This document shows positions 29,146 to 39,081 of a stretch of 64,000 bases of DNA, one piece after another. The notes below the pieces were generated by a model. That model did no database searches. It was not told the DNA's origin and worked only from the letters and a program-made list of their open reading frames with translations. Position 1 is the stretch's first letter. The number at the start of each line of letters is the position of its first letter. Source of the stretch: Ascoidea asiatica (taxonomy: Eukaryota > Ascomycota > Saccharomycetes > Ascoideales > Ascoideaceae); contig BCKQ01000005.1 in assembly GCA_001600695.1 (NCBI GenBank), positions 818,593-882,592 on the forward strand, in the 5' to 3' direction. The translations under genes and the position numbers were made by a program.

Positions 29146-32100
29146 ATTAGTGTAATATATGCATAATGTATAATATTTTTAAAATTAAATGCAGAAATTT
29201 TCATTAGCCACATTCGATTTTGAGAATTATGTAAGTTTTAAAGAGAATTTGAGTAAATCTATTAACTAAGACGAATTGATTACTCATAAGGGGATTTGTC
29301 AAACCATATCCCTCTGCCATAAAATGCAATATTATTATCAGACTAGCAAATTTAGTGAGTAATTTGCCTGATATTCTTTGTTTAGTCTCAATATTCAGAG
29401 AAATTTCATTCGAGAATAGTATTTACAAACTGGAAAAAAAATAATAGTGATTAATTTATTCAAATCCTGCCGTAGCACATTTTTAGTGATATAATGTTAC
29501 GAGTAGCTACAGATTAAATTCTTTTCGATTATTGGAATTATAAATTATATAAGGGAATAGGAGAGAATGAGATTGTGATAGATAATTTTTTAATACAAAA
29601 TCAAATGTGTTCTTAATTGTTGAAAAAAGACAAAGCTAATATTATAGCAATGGTATAAACTGCACTCAATACTACAAACAATTATCAGCAAACATCGTGA
29701 AATACTTTACTTCCGTGTATTTTTTGATTATGCTATAACTGTGAAAAGTGAGTAGAATTTTGAAGGTCAGTGTCCGAGCTCTTTTGAAGTCCAAGTATAT
29801 TTTTTTATGAGCAAACCAAGGGTTGAAAAATAAGTAAAGACTTTTTTGCCTCCACTGAGTGAAAGAAAGCCTGTATACAAATGAGTGAATATTCTTGAGT
29901 ACATAAGCAGCCTTGTGAATATTCAACAGTGCTAAAGAAGTAAGGGAGCGTGCAATGAAGTGCAGAAACATCAAATTTAAATTTTTGATTTACTGACAGC
30001 CTAAGTCATCATGTAACACTTGCCATGCACAACTACTTAGTTACAAATATAGAGTTTAGCCTGGGACCTGGAGTATGGATTTTGTACTGTGTACAGTATA
30101 CAGTAATGTGGTATATTCTTGGTCATTCGATTCCACTGAAATAATAATGCTCTTAATAATTTTTCATTATGCTTTGTATAATAATCCTACTCACAGTAAA
30201 TTTTCGTTCTGTCTATATGTAGTTAAGCTTGTGTATAGAATATACTGTTGAAATATGATAGAGTATTTTAGAATCCCTATAGTAAATTAAGCAATCAAAG
30301 TAGTTCAATACACCATTTTTTTGTTTGTGTTATCAACTTACGCGCTTACTTCAGTTCAAAACAAAATGTTGAATTTTATGGTCTTATTTTTTACTGTGGC
30401 TGATGAAATGCTTTTGTGTTGAAAATTGTATCTAAATTATTTCAATTAACTAATAGCTAATTACAACTCACAATAGGTTTTTTTAAACCTTCCAAATACG
30501 AGTGGTAAAATTTGGGCAAATTTAGAAATTTGAATTTTTTAGGTACATTAAGGAGTATACGCTTGAGTAAAAATCGAAATGTGTAAGTAAATAAACATTT
30601 CAAGGTATGTCATAGCCTAGTATTTCTTATGTTTTTTTAAACTCCAAAAGGTTCCAGACTCTTTTTTTGCCGATTGTTGATATATGAAAAAAATTAAGTT
30701 AAAGTGGATTATGTAATATTTTAAGGGTGGAAGTTGTTTTTCAAATAGTTTACGAGCTTTACTAGATAATTTAATAAAGGTAAATATTTCGTCAACAAGA
30801 AATTTCCAATTTTTAGAATATTGAATGATAATTTGATTTCAAAAATTGAGAATTGAAAATGAAGAAGTATAAGGAGTAATACATTATATAGAAAATATTT
30901 AAAAGTTTATATTAATATTAAATTATTATTCTTTCAAATTTTAGTGAATCATTGAAGTTCTTTTTCGAAATATTTTTTCCGAAATGGAAGGTTTTGAAAT
31001 AAGGTACCCCCTCTTTAAAGAATATCTGTTAGTTCATAAAAAGAAATTGGAACTTAAGCTGTAAGTATTATGATTTCATTTTATGGTACAGAATATTGTT
31101 GTTTTGATTGTATAAAATTACTACAGTAAAATATTCCTACAAATTTTTATTTCACTTTTTGACCTCAAGTTATTATCATTTATCAAATATTTCAAAAGTT
31201 GTTTTAACTCAATAAAAAAGTTTCGGAAATCCTCGGAAAAAACTACTAAAAAAAAGAAAGCTGGATTTTGTTTTTTGTTCTTATCTTCTATTTCACGATT
31301 CTTTTAATTAAAAAACAGTTTCAAATACTTCAAATACACTTTTGAAATTGTTTGAAAATTGCACATGGTAAATTCCAAATTTTTAAAAAATTAATTATAA
31401 TTAAAAATAAAGAATATTCAAAAATTAAATTAAAATAATTTAAAAAAGAGATATTCCGATGTAGAACTGTAGAAAATGATTCAACGAAAGCTCAATTAAA
31501 TAATTATAACTACTACTAGTAGGAATAGCATTCTTTCCTAGACCAGAATATTTTTTATATGTCCCACGTCACATCATCATCTCGGTAAAGCAGGAAGAAA
31601 AGATTTTGAAATAATGTAAAACGAGTTGTCACGTAATTGGGATTAGTGTAAAGTAGCTGAATTTAGCTTTATTTGGAGCCAGAAACGTAGTTTGTCTGGC
31701 ACCTCGGTATTCGATATCAGGTTTGAAGGTAAATACAAAAATCCAATCTGCGAAAAAAAAAAACACCTTGCGTCTTTGGAGGATCATTAGTTTATAGGTG
31801 AAGTAGTCAGATGACTGAAGAGTGTTTATGAACATTTAGTACTGTGATAATGTATGACGATATCTATTGCTGTGGTGATATCACAGGTGGTCTTTAGCAG
31901 TCTAGTGGCAGTGTAGTAGAGATGGCCTTGCGTCTGGAAACAGGAGTACTATCTTGTCAAATTATCTTTTCCGCATCATCTTTTATAACCATCCATTTGT
32001 AATATTGTAACATCATTTCATGCCGTACCATATCGTAATAAAATAATCTAAATCAGCCTTCAGTTTACTAGCTTAATGTTCTTGTTTCATTTGCTCAGTT

Positions 32101-33289
32101 TCCAAATAAAAAAGTGCTGCAGAAATAAAAAAACTATCTTTTTAGAACTATCTTCTAATAAACTATCTTTTTAACGAGCATAATAACAGGTATCAAGAGG
32201 CTAATAAATAACGCCCAGTGTTTATAAATTACCTAGCTAAGATTACCAATGTATCATACTTCAAATCACAATTCATGTTTAACAAATTTCAAATCAAAGA
32301 AAATTAACTCGTAAAAGTATTGATTTTTCAAAAAGGTGGAGAAATAATTATATTTTCAGCTCGGAAGAAAATTTATAGGTATGAAATTATGTATAAACAG
32401 TATTTCAAATATCCTCTATTCTATCTTTTTTACTATCTCTCTTGGAACAAAACATTTCAACTCAATTGAGGTTGTTTAAACTTCAGTTGAACTTTATGAA
32501 AACTTATGATTTTCCTTTTTGAATTCTTGTATCCTATAAAAATTTTGTACTCGTATTATGATATACTGTACACTGTAAATTTTATTCTGTAATTAATTGA
32601 ATAATACATTCTATAATATGTTATGTAATTTATTGTGTAAATAATTGTGTAATATAACATTATCAATCAATATATAATTTGTATACAAGCTTCCGCGGCA
32701 CACAATTTTCTGTGTCTTGTCGAATAAAGTCTGGAACGCGGACAGCTCTGGTTCTAATTGAAAAGAGCTACAGAATGTAGACTTACGTTCAGTTCGGAGT
32801 AAACTCAAAATAAGTTGGATATGAAGTGAGCAGAGTTGAGTACATTAAACTCAAGAGTATGCCAGTAAAACACAAGTGCATAATGTATGTAGGCGAAGTG
32901 CGCGGAGTGCTTTCTAATTAAGGAGCGTAAGTTGACACAGACACAAGACTAGGTCTGGGCACTGTGCTCAGAAGTTTGCTGGGAGTTGGTCCTGCAAACC
33001 TTCACTCAAACCATATATTTAGGTTGAATTGAAAGAATCAATTCACATAGAATAAGAAAGAAGAAAGAATTTTATCTCTTTTGATACGGTGAACTTTAGT
33101 CACACAAAGAAGTTAAAGAACTTTTCGACAATTATATAACAAAATAATAAATAGTGTAACATCATTTCTTTACTTTTTTTACTTCAACCTTATTTAAGTC
33201 TATGCTCTACACTTTTTATCCAAATGAAAATGATTTAGTTTATTTCCCCAATTTTTCTCAATTTTATTCTAATCAACTTTTCATAAGGT

Positions 33290-33327
33290 TTCAACTGAAT
33301 TGTAATTTAAATTACAATTCAGTTGAA
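33290..33327. repeat. 38-bp perfect palindrome
   Basis: The left arm TTCAACTGAATTGTAATTT is followed without spacer by its exact reverse complement. The match stops on both sides after this. It can form a cruciform or, in RNA, a 19-bp hairpin. Confidence 0.95.
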
Positions 33328-33342
33328 TCAAAAGAATTCGAG

Positions 33343-33386
33343 TTTTATTATAATTTTATTGTAATTTTATTGTAAATTTATTGTAA
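33343..33386. repeat. ATTTTATTGTA short tandem repeat
   Basis: Four imperfect 10-11-bp copies of a TTTTATTGTAA unit begin 16 bp after the palindrome. Confidence 0.75.
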
Positions 33387-33982
33387 CATTGAAAAGCTCC
33401 ATTTTGAAAAGTATATAAACAATTGATACTCTCTTATTTTATTCTTTTATTTTTCAGAATTATTTATTTATTTCCTTTCCAAATTTTAATTTTCCTATAC
33501 TTATTTACTTATTTAATCTTTTTCTTTATTAGCTAACTTAATTATCTTATCTACTACTTCAAATATTTAGTTGTAATAATACAAATTTTATAATTATTAT
33601 TAGTTCTATTTTCTTTTGGGTTTTTGTCTCATATCAACTCTATTTCTAGTTACTATAAGACAATTAATTAGCCTCTAACCAGAATATTATACTGTTAATT
33701 ATACTCCTACTATACTACTCCTACTCTTATTTTTACCTTTGTAATTTTATAACGTCGATCACTTTAACTTCTTGTTCTAGTATTTAGCTATACAATTTTA
33801 CTTACTTTTCTCTCACACTCACTCTCTCATTCTATAACTCTTATTCTCCATTTTAATAATCCCTTATTTAATTTTAAATATCAATCAATTATTAATAGCT
33901 GAATATAACTTTTCATTGATAACTTAATAACTACTATCATTTTTTATTTTCAAAAACTAATTTGTTAGAGAATATTATAACT

Positions 33983-34042
33983 AAATATAAATATAAATAT
34001 AAATATAAATATAAATATAAATATAAATATAAATATAAATAT
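33983..34042. repeat. ATAAAT hexanucleotide microsatellite
   Basis: About ten uninterrupted ATAAAT units end about 135 bp before the ATG of the Ada-type gene. Confidence 0.9.
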
Positions 34043-34178
34043 ATATAAAATTATAATTGCAATTATAACTATAATTCAATATCATTTATCATTGAAATAC
34101 AATTACTTCAACTAATTATTATAATCTCTTGTTACTTCTATCAAAACATCTTTCTTTGAATCAATTAAAATCAATAAA

Positions 34179-36869
34179 ATGTCTTTAGGCGCCGAAGTAT
34201 TTGGTGCTATTTTTAACCCTGCTAAGAATTTTGATAGTTCTGAATCTGCTCCTTTTACTTCAAAAGAATATCCTACTGAAGAATCAAGATGGAGAGCTTT
34301 TTTATTTAGTGATCCATTAGCGGTTGGTGAATTTTTTGTTGGTAATAGAAATAAAAAAATTGTTTGTCGTCCAGATTGTGATGTTTATCAACCAATTAAA
34401 ACAACAGATAGTTTTGAAGAATTTCCTAATTTAGATGAAGCTTTAAGAGCAGATTATTCTTCTTGTATTTCTTGTAAACCATGGGACTCGAATGCAATGA
34501 AAGTTCAAAGAAAATTAGCTCAACTTTGTGTGGATTATGTAAATCCACAAATCAATTTTTCTTTTGATTCTCCTCAAGATAAATCAAATTCTAATACTAG
34601 TAGTAATTCAAAAAAAAATTCAAATAATTTAAATCTCAAATATAGTAGATTTTATAAAAAAGGTAAAGATAATTTAACTATTCAAAATAATAGATATATT
34701 CAAGATACCAAAGATATTCTGAGTATTGAAGATACTAAAGATATCAAAACCTTGAAAGGTGGTAAAGGTAAAGGTAAAGCTAAAGCAAAAAATAAAGGTG
34801 CTAAAGATACTAAAGAATCAAAAGAATTCAAAGATGCTAGAGATGCTAAAGATGCTGAAGATGCTGAAGATGCTGAAGATGAAAAAGATATAAAAGACAT
34901 TAAAAATGAAAAAGATGCCAAAGTTATACCATCTGAACTTATACTTATAGCACCTATCACTAATCGTAGACTGGTTGAATTAGCTTGTCTTCATATTGCT
35001 TCCGCTTCAGTTGCTTCAATGCAAAAGAAAAAATATGTTCGTTCTTCTTCTAGTTCCCCTTTATCCTTTTTAGGCTCGAATATTTTTAGTTTAAACTCGA
35101 ATATTTTAACTTCCAGAGAAAAAATCGTTGTTAGTAATATTGCTGACGAAAATGAACATGGCAAAAAAATTCAATCAAAAAAACCAAAAAATGAAAGAAA
35201 AAAAAGAAGAGGTGGTATATTAGGTTTTAAAGATTTGGCAACAAAAGCAAAATTATCTGCTTGGCATTTTCATAGAGTCTTTAAAAATGTCTCAGGTATA
35301 ACTCCAAAACTTTATGGTGATAGATGCTTAGCTTTTCTGAAAGATTATCCTGATGGTCAGTATGATAAAAATCAAGTAAAAAAATCCTCCTTACCCAATA
35401 CTTCTACTTCTGTCAGTGACTTTAGCAACAGCTCAAATGTTTCTTCTGAATATTCTTCAAGTACAAATTTAAATAATAATTCTGAAGAGATTCAAAATAA
35501 TAATCATACTCAAAAAACTGAAAATTTTATTAAATCTAAAGCTTTGAAATCAATATCCCCAAAAAATAAAAAATCATCAGCTAAACCTTCACCTAAAAAA
35601 AACATCCATAATAATGATAATAATAATAATAATGATACAACAAAGAACAGCATCAACAAAATTACAAAGCCATCATCCAATAAAAGACATTCTTCAAATA
35701 CAAATAGAAAACACTCAACCACTAGACAAAATAGTATCAAAAGCAATAATTCTAACAATTCTCAAAAGTTTCAAACTTTCAATAATTTCAATAATGATCA
35801 AAATAATAATCAAAATAGTTCATATACTCAAAATTCACAAGAAAGTATTTCAATAAACAACAACTTCCAATATACTGTTCCCAACAATGACACATCTAAT
35901 TTATCTTCTTCAATGCTTGCCCAAGAAGATAGTGTTTTTACTTCAACTGATACTAAAACTTACACTAATACAAATACTAATGGCTCAAATAGTCCTGCAA
36001 ATGGGTTTGGGCCAGCTTTTTTTCATCAACAACAATTTTCTCATGGCAGATCCGTTTCAAATCCTGAATATAGTAGTAATATGCTAACTGATTTTTCTCT
36101 TGATTTTGATGATAATGATATAAATAGTATTACTCAATTTCCAACTGGTCAGGTGAACATTGGTCTTGCTAATAATGGCTTTAATGAGTTCGAGGTTCCA
36201 GTAGCAGCAGTAAGAGCAGATAGTTTAGATAATAACATGAATCTGTACTTACACCATACTAACACTCAAAATAACTTTGTACTTTCACCTTCAAATAATG
36301 AAATATATACTAATGAATTTTCAATGCCTATGCTTAGCTTCGAAGATATGAATGGTTCCAATGTAGCAAACATTCAACCAAATCAACAAGTTCAAAATAG
36401 CATTCAAAATCAAGATCAACTTCAAAATCAATTCCAAAATCAAAATCAATTCCAAAATCAAAATCAATTCCAAAATCAAAATCAGTTTCAAGGCCAAGAA
36501 CAAGACCTAAACCAATTTCAAAATCAAGATCAAAATTTAAGTCAATACCAAAATCAGAACCAATATCAAAATCAATTCCAAAATCAAGATCAAAATTTAA
36601 GTCACAGCCAAAATCAAAATTTTACTACAAATCAAGATTTTTTCACAAATCCAAATTTTGCGAACCAAGATACTATTCCAAAACAAAGTCAAAGCCCAAT
36701 CTTTCACCAAAATTCTTTTCAAAATCAAAAGCAGGAACCAGATATTATGAATGATGCCAATATTACCAATCAAAATCCTTATGAGCCTAGAAATTCTCAA
36801 TCAACCTCAAAAAATGTTACAAGTACTTTCGAGTCAATTACTATTAATTCTTTATTAAGCCCCATGTAA
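34179..36869 (+). CDS. Ada-type Zn domain + AraC-type HTH regulator with Gln/Asn-rich tail
   Basis: The product has 896 residues. Residues about 35-102 match the Ada metal-binding (methylphosphotriester acceptor) domain: ESRWRAFLFSDPLAVGEFF, then Cys63 and Cys67 in IVCRPDCDVYQP, and Cys96 and Cys99 in YSSCISCKPW. E. coli Ada has Cys38, 42, 69 and 72 in the same arrangement. A Lys/Asp/Ala low-complexity segment (about 165-255) follows, then a helix (RRLVELACLHIASASVASM) and one AraC-type HTH (FKDLATKAKLSAWHFHRVFK, then SGITPKLYGDR, about 348-382). The remaining 500 residues are Asn/Gln/Ser-rich and include FQNQNQ repeats. No O6-methylguanine methyltransferase domain is present. The likely role is DNA-binding regulation, possibly responsive to DNA methylation damage. 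Four in-frame CTG codons (34719, 34971, 35337, 36243) are unusual here. Confidence 0.82.
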   Translation: MSLGAEVFGAIFNPAKNFDSSESAPFTSKEYPTEESRWRAFLFSDPLAVGEFFVGNRNKKIVCRPDCDVYQPIKTTDSFEEFPNLDEALRADYSSCISCKPWDSNAMKVQRKLAQLCVDYVNPQINFSFDSPQDKSNSNTSSNSKKNSNNLNLKYSRFYKKGKDNLTIQNNRYIQDTKDILSIEDTKDIKTLKGGKGKGKAKAKNKGAKDTKESKEFKDARDAKDAEDAEDAEDEKDIKDIKNEKDAKVIPSELILIAPITNRRLVELACLHIASASVASMQKKKYVRSSSSSPLSFLGSNIFSLNSNILTSREKIVVSNIADENEHGKKIQSKKPKNERKKRRGGILGFKDLATKAKLSAWHFHRVFKNVSGITPKLYGDRCLAFLKDYPDGQYDKNQVKKSSLPNTSTSVSDFSNSSNVSSEYSSSTNLNNNSEEIQNNNHTQKTENFIKSKALKSISPKNKKSSAKPSPKKNIHNNDNNNNNDTTKNSINKITKPSSNKRHSSNTNRKHSTTRQNSIKSNNSNNSQKFQTFNNFNNDQNNNQNSSYTQNSQESISINNNFQYTVPNNDTSNLSSSMLAQEDSVFTSTDTKTYTNTNTNGSNSPANGFGPAFFHQQQFSHGRSVSNPEYSSNMLTDFSLDFDDNDINSITQFPTGQVNIGLANNGFNEFEVPVAAVRADSLDNNMNLYLHHTNTQNNFVLSPSNNEIYTNEFSMPMLSFEDMNGSNVANIQPNQQVQNSIQNQDQLQNQFQNQNQFQNQNQFQNQNQFQGQEQDLNQFQNQDQNLSQYQNQNQYQNQFQNQDQNLSHSQNQNFTTNQDFFTNPNFANQDTIPKQSQSPIFHQNSFQNQKQEPDIMNDANITNQNPYEPRNSQSTSKNVTSTFESITINSLLSPM
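36395..36605 (+). repeat. Coding repeat (Gln/Asn/Phe) in the Ada-type gene
   Basis: Imperfect 12-18-bp units built on CAAAATCAA and TTCCAAAATCAA encode repeated NQFQNQ blocks. A longer unit (QNQDQNLS) recurs twice at about 36,523-36,603. It probably expands by slippage. Confidence 0.85.
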
Positions 36870-37703
36870 TTTTTTTATAGATGTATGATAAATTATCTGT
36901 TATATTAATTTTTTAAAATCTTCCTTTTATTTCTCGTTATTTTTTTCAATTTTTTTTCTCAATTTTTCTATTCTTTACTTTTTACTTTTTGACTATAGTT
37001 CACTAGTTAAAATGTTTTCACCTTTTAGGTTAATCTATAATGTATAATATTTAATTTCTTTTAATATCAATTTACTTTTACCAAAAACATATTTACACTT
37101 CCAATATACAACTGAATAATCTTGATTGCTCAATTTGGTGAGCCGCTCGCTATATACTGCCAGAAACACTAAATACCACCTCAAAATCTTTTTTTTTACA
37201 TAGTAAACGTCGTTTCTAAAACAGGAACAATAACCTCAAAATAATCAAATACTTTTTTTAAACACTTTTAAACCCTTTTAAAAACGGGACTACATATTTA
37301 TGTCATATGATTCAGCTTATTACTATGGTCCCGGACCACGCATTTTTGGGGTTTAGTGGGCCCCTCAATTTGGGAACAAGTTACGAGCTGCTTGCTCACT
37401 TTTGGGAATGATACAGAAATAAATCTTGATCAAAAACAATTGCAAATGCACGTGAAAAATTTAGTTTTACCACGTGTAATATTAGAGTCCAATTGTATGG
37501 ATTTTGTTAGGTTTGATCTGACGGCGATAAAAATTATAAAAATTATTTAACTGAAATATTTTGGAACGTAATTTATTTTTTTTTAAGCGAAAATACAATA
37601 TAATTCAAAATTATTTAATTGTCTTTAATTCAATTCGGGAAAAGTTTTTCAAAAAACTTTGTAAAAGTTGAAACTAGAAAACCACTTTCACTAAACTTAA
37701 ATT
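36870..37703. promoter_or_regulatory. Intergenic region between the Ada-type gene and DBP8
   Basis: No gene is seen in 834 bp. The left half is T-rich, as for a 3' flank. The right half carries two CACGTG boxes and an RRPE-like motif and likely forms the DBP8 promoter. Confidence 0.5.
37449..37476. promoter_or_regulatory. Two CACGTG E-boxes with RRPE-like motif upstream of DBP8
   Basis: CACGTG occurs at 37449-37454 and 37471-37476. Between them, overlapping the first box, is TGAAAAATTT (37453-37462), the ribosomal RNA processing element. E-boxes are read by Cbf1/Pho4-type factors; RRPE marks ribosome-biogenesis genes, which suits DBP8 230-255 bp downstream. Confidence 0.5.
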
Positions 37704-39071
37704 ATGTCAACTGAATTTAAAAAATTGGGTCTTTCAAAATGGCTTTGTGAAGCCTTACAATCTTTGAAAATTTCAACTCCAAGTTCTATTCAAAAGGCAT
37801 GCATACCCAAAATCCTAGCAGGTAGTGATTGTATTGGTGGTGCAAAAACTGGTTCTGGTAAAACAATTGCATTTGCAGCCCCGATGTTAACTCGATGGTC
37901 TGAAGATCCAAGTGCAATATTTGGGGTTATTTTAACTCCCACGAGAGAATTAGCTATTCAAATTGCCGAGCAATTTCTTGCTTTGGGTTCTTCAATGAAT
38001 ATTAGAGTCTCTGTTATAATTGGAGGAGAAGATATGATACGACAGGCCATAGATATACAAAATAAACCTCATTTCATTGTTGCGACTCCTGGAAGATTGG
38101 CTGATCATATTATGAATAGTGGTGATGATACACTTGAGGGCTTAAGTAGGGTCAAATATTTAGTTCTTGATGAAGCAGATAGACTATTAACGGATAGTTT
38201 TGGAAATGATTTGGAAAAATGCATTGTTGCTTTACCATCTTCTGAGAAAAGGCAGACTCTTTTATTCACTGCAACACTTACCAATGCTATTAAAGAATTA
38301 GAAAATCAAAAAAGAAAATCAAACAAAGAGATATTCATTTATGAAGTAGAAACTCTTGATAAAATTGTTATTCCTGCTACATTAACCACATATTACATTT
38401 TAATTCCTCCCGATGCTTTAAAAGAAGCTTATTTATTTAGTCTATTGACTCATGAAAATTATACTGATAAGTCTGCCATAATTTTTGTGAATAGAACTGT
38501 TACTGCGGAAGTATTGAGAAGAACACTTCGTATTTTAGATGTACGAGTAACATCTTTGCATTCGGAAATGCCCCAATCAGAGAGAATAAACTCCTTGTAC
38601 AGATTTAAAGCTGGTGCTGCACGAATATTAATTGCTACTGATGTTGCTTCAAGAGGTCTTGATATTCCTATAGTAGAATTAGTTGTTAATTATGATATTC
38701 CTGCAGACCCTGATGACTTTATTCATCGAGTAGGAAGAACTGCAAGAGCTGGTAGAAAAGGAGATAGTATCAGTATGATAACACCTAATGATATTCAAAG
38801 ATTATTGGCAATTGAGCAAAGAATAAATAAGAAAATGAATAAGACTGACCTTATTGATGACGATTATGTAATAAAATCAAGTTTAAGCAAAACAACAAGA
38901 GCAAAAAGAGAATGTCTTGTAGATATGGAGTCAGAAAATTTTGGTGAAAAAAGAAGAATTAATAAGTACAAGAATGAAAAATCCAAGCAGAAAAAAATAC
39001 CAAAAAGCACTCATTCACGTTTGTTTAAAAGAAAAGTTAAAGATAAAAAAGTAAAGAAAACCAAAGACTAG
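37704..39071 (+). CDS. DBP8: DEAD-box RNA helicase Dbp8
   Basis: The product has 455 residues and agrees along its whole length with yeast Dbp8. Motifs in order are the Q motif (FKKLGLSKWLCEAL, PSSIQKACIP), Walker A (AKTGSGKT), PTRELA, TPGR, LDEADR, TAT in LLFTATLT, then IIFVNRT, ATDVASRGLDIP and the closing HRVGRTARAGR. Dbp8 is a nucleolar helicase needed for 18S rRNA maturation. The basic Lys-rich tail is normal. The gene ends only 10 bp from the convergent SPP382 stop. No in-frame CTG was found, although Leu is common. Confidence 0.97.
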   Translation: MSTEFKKLGLSKWLCEALQSLKISTPSSIQKACIPKILAGSDCIGGAKTGSGKTIAFAAPMLTRWSEDPSAIFGVILTPTRELAIQIAEQFLALGSSMNIRVSVIIGGEDMIRQAIDIQNKPHFIVATPGRLADHIMNSGDDTLEGLSRVKYLVLDEADRLLTDSFGNDLEKCIVALPSSEKRQTLLFTATLTNAIKELENQKRKSNKEIFIYEVETLDKIVIPATLTTYYILIPPDALKEAYLFSLLTHENYTDKSAIIFVNRTVTAEVLRRTLRILDVRVTSLHSEMPQSERINSLYRFKAGAARILIATDVASRGLDIPIVELVVNYDIPADPDDFIHRVGRTARAGRKGDSISMITPNDIQRLLAIEQRINKKMNKTDLIDDDYVIKSSLSKTTRAKRECLVDMESENFGEKRRINKYKNEKSKQKKIPKSTHSRLFKRKVKDKKVKKTKD

Positions 39072-39081
39072 CCCTTTTTAT

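Larger units (their letters stand above)
29146..34178. other. 5.0 kb gene-free region upstream of the Ada-type regulator
   Basis: This is the longest stretch without a gene. The only ORFs are short (up to about 100 residues) and unrelated to known families. I found no tRNA, LTR or transposase remnant. Contents include a 38-bp perfect palindrome (33290-33327), an adjacent ATTTTATTGTA array, an ATAAAT array just before the next gene, and two inverted TTTCCGAAA motifs (30976 and 31221). It may be a very long promoter for the regulator, a site of noncoding transcription, or chromosomal structure such as a replication or centromere element; the sequence alone does not decide. Confidence 0.5.

Noticed and set aside
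29672-29974. 100-residue minus-strand ORF in the 5 kb gene-free region
   Set aside because: The composition is low-information and hydrophobic/aromatic, with no family pattern; it is likely chance.
30121-30150. TTCGATTCC resembling a tRNA B-box
   Set aside because: The flanking bases do not form a T-stem, and no A-box or acceptor stem is found at the right distance.
30976-30984. TTTCCGAAA resembling the core of a point-centromere CDEIII element
   Set aside because: No CDEI-like RTCACRTG lies at a suitable distance, and point centromeres are known from Saccharomycetaceae, which the BMT gene argues against.
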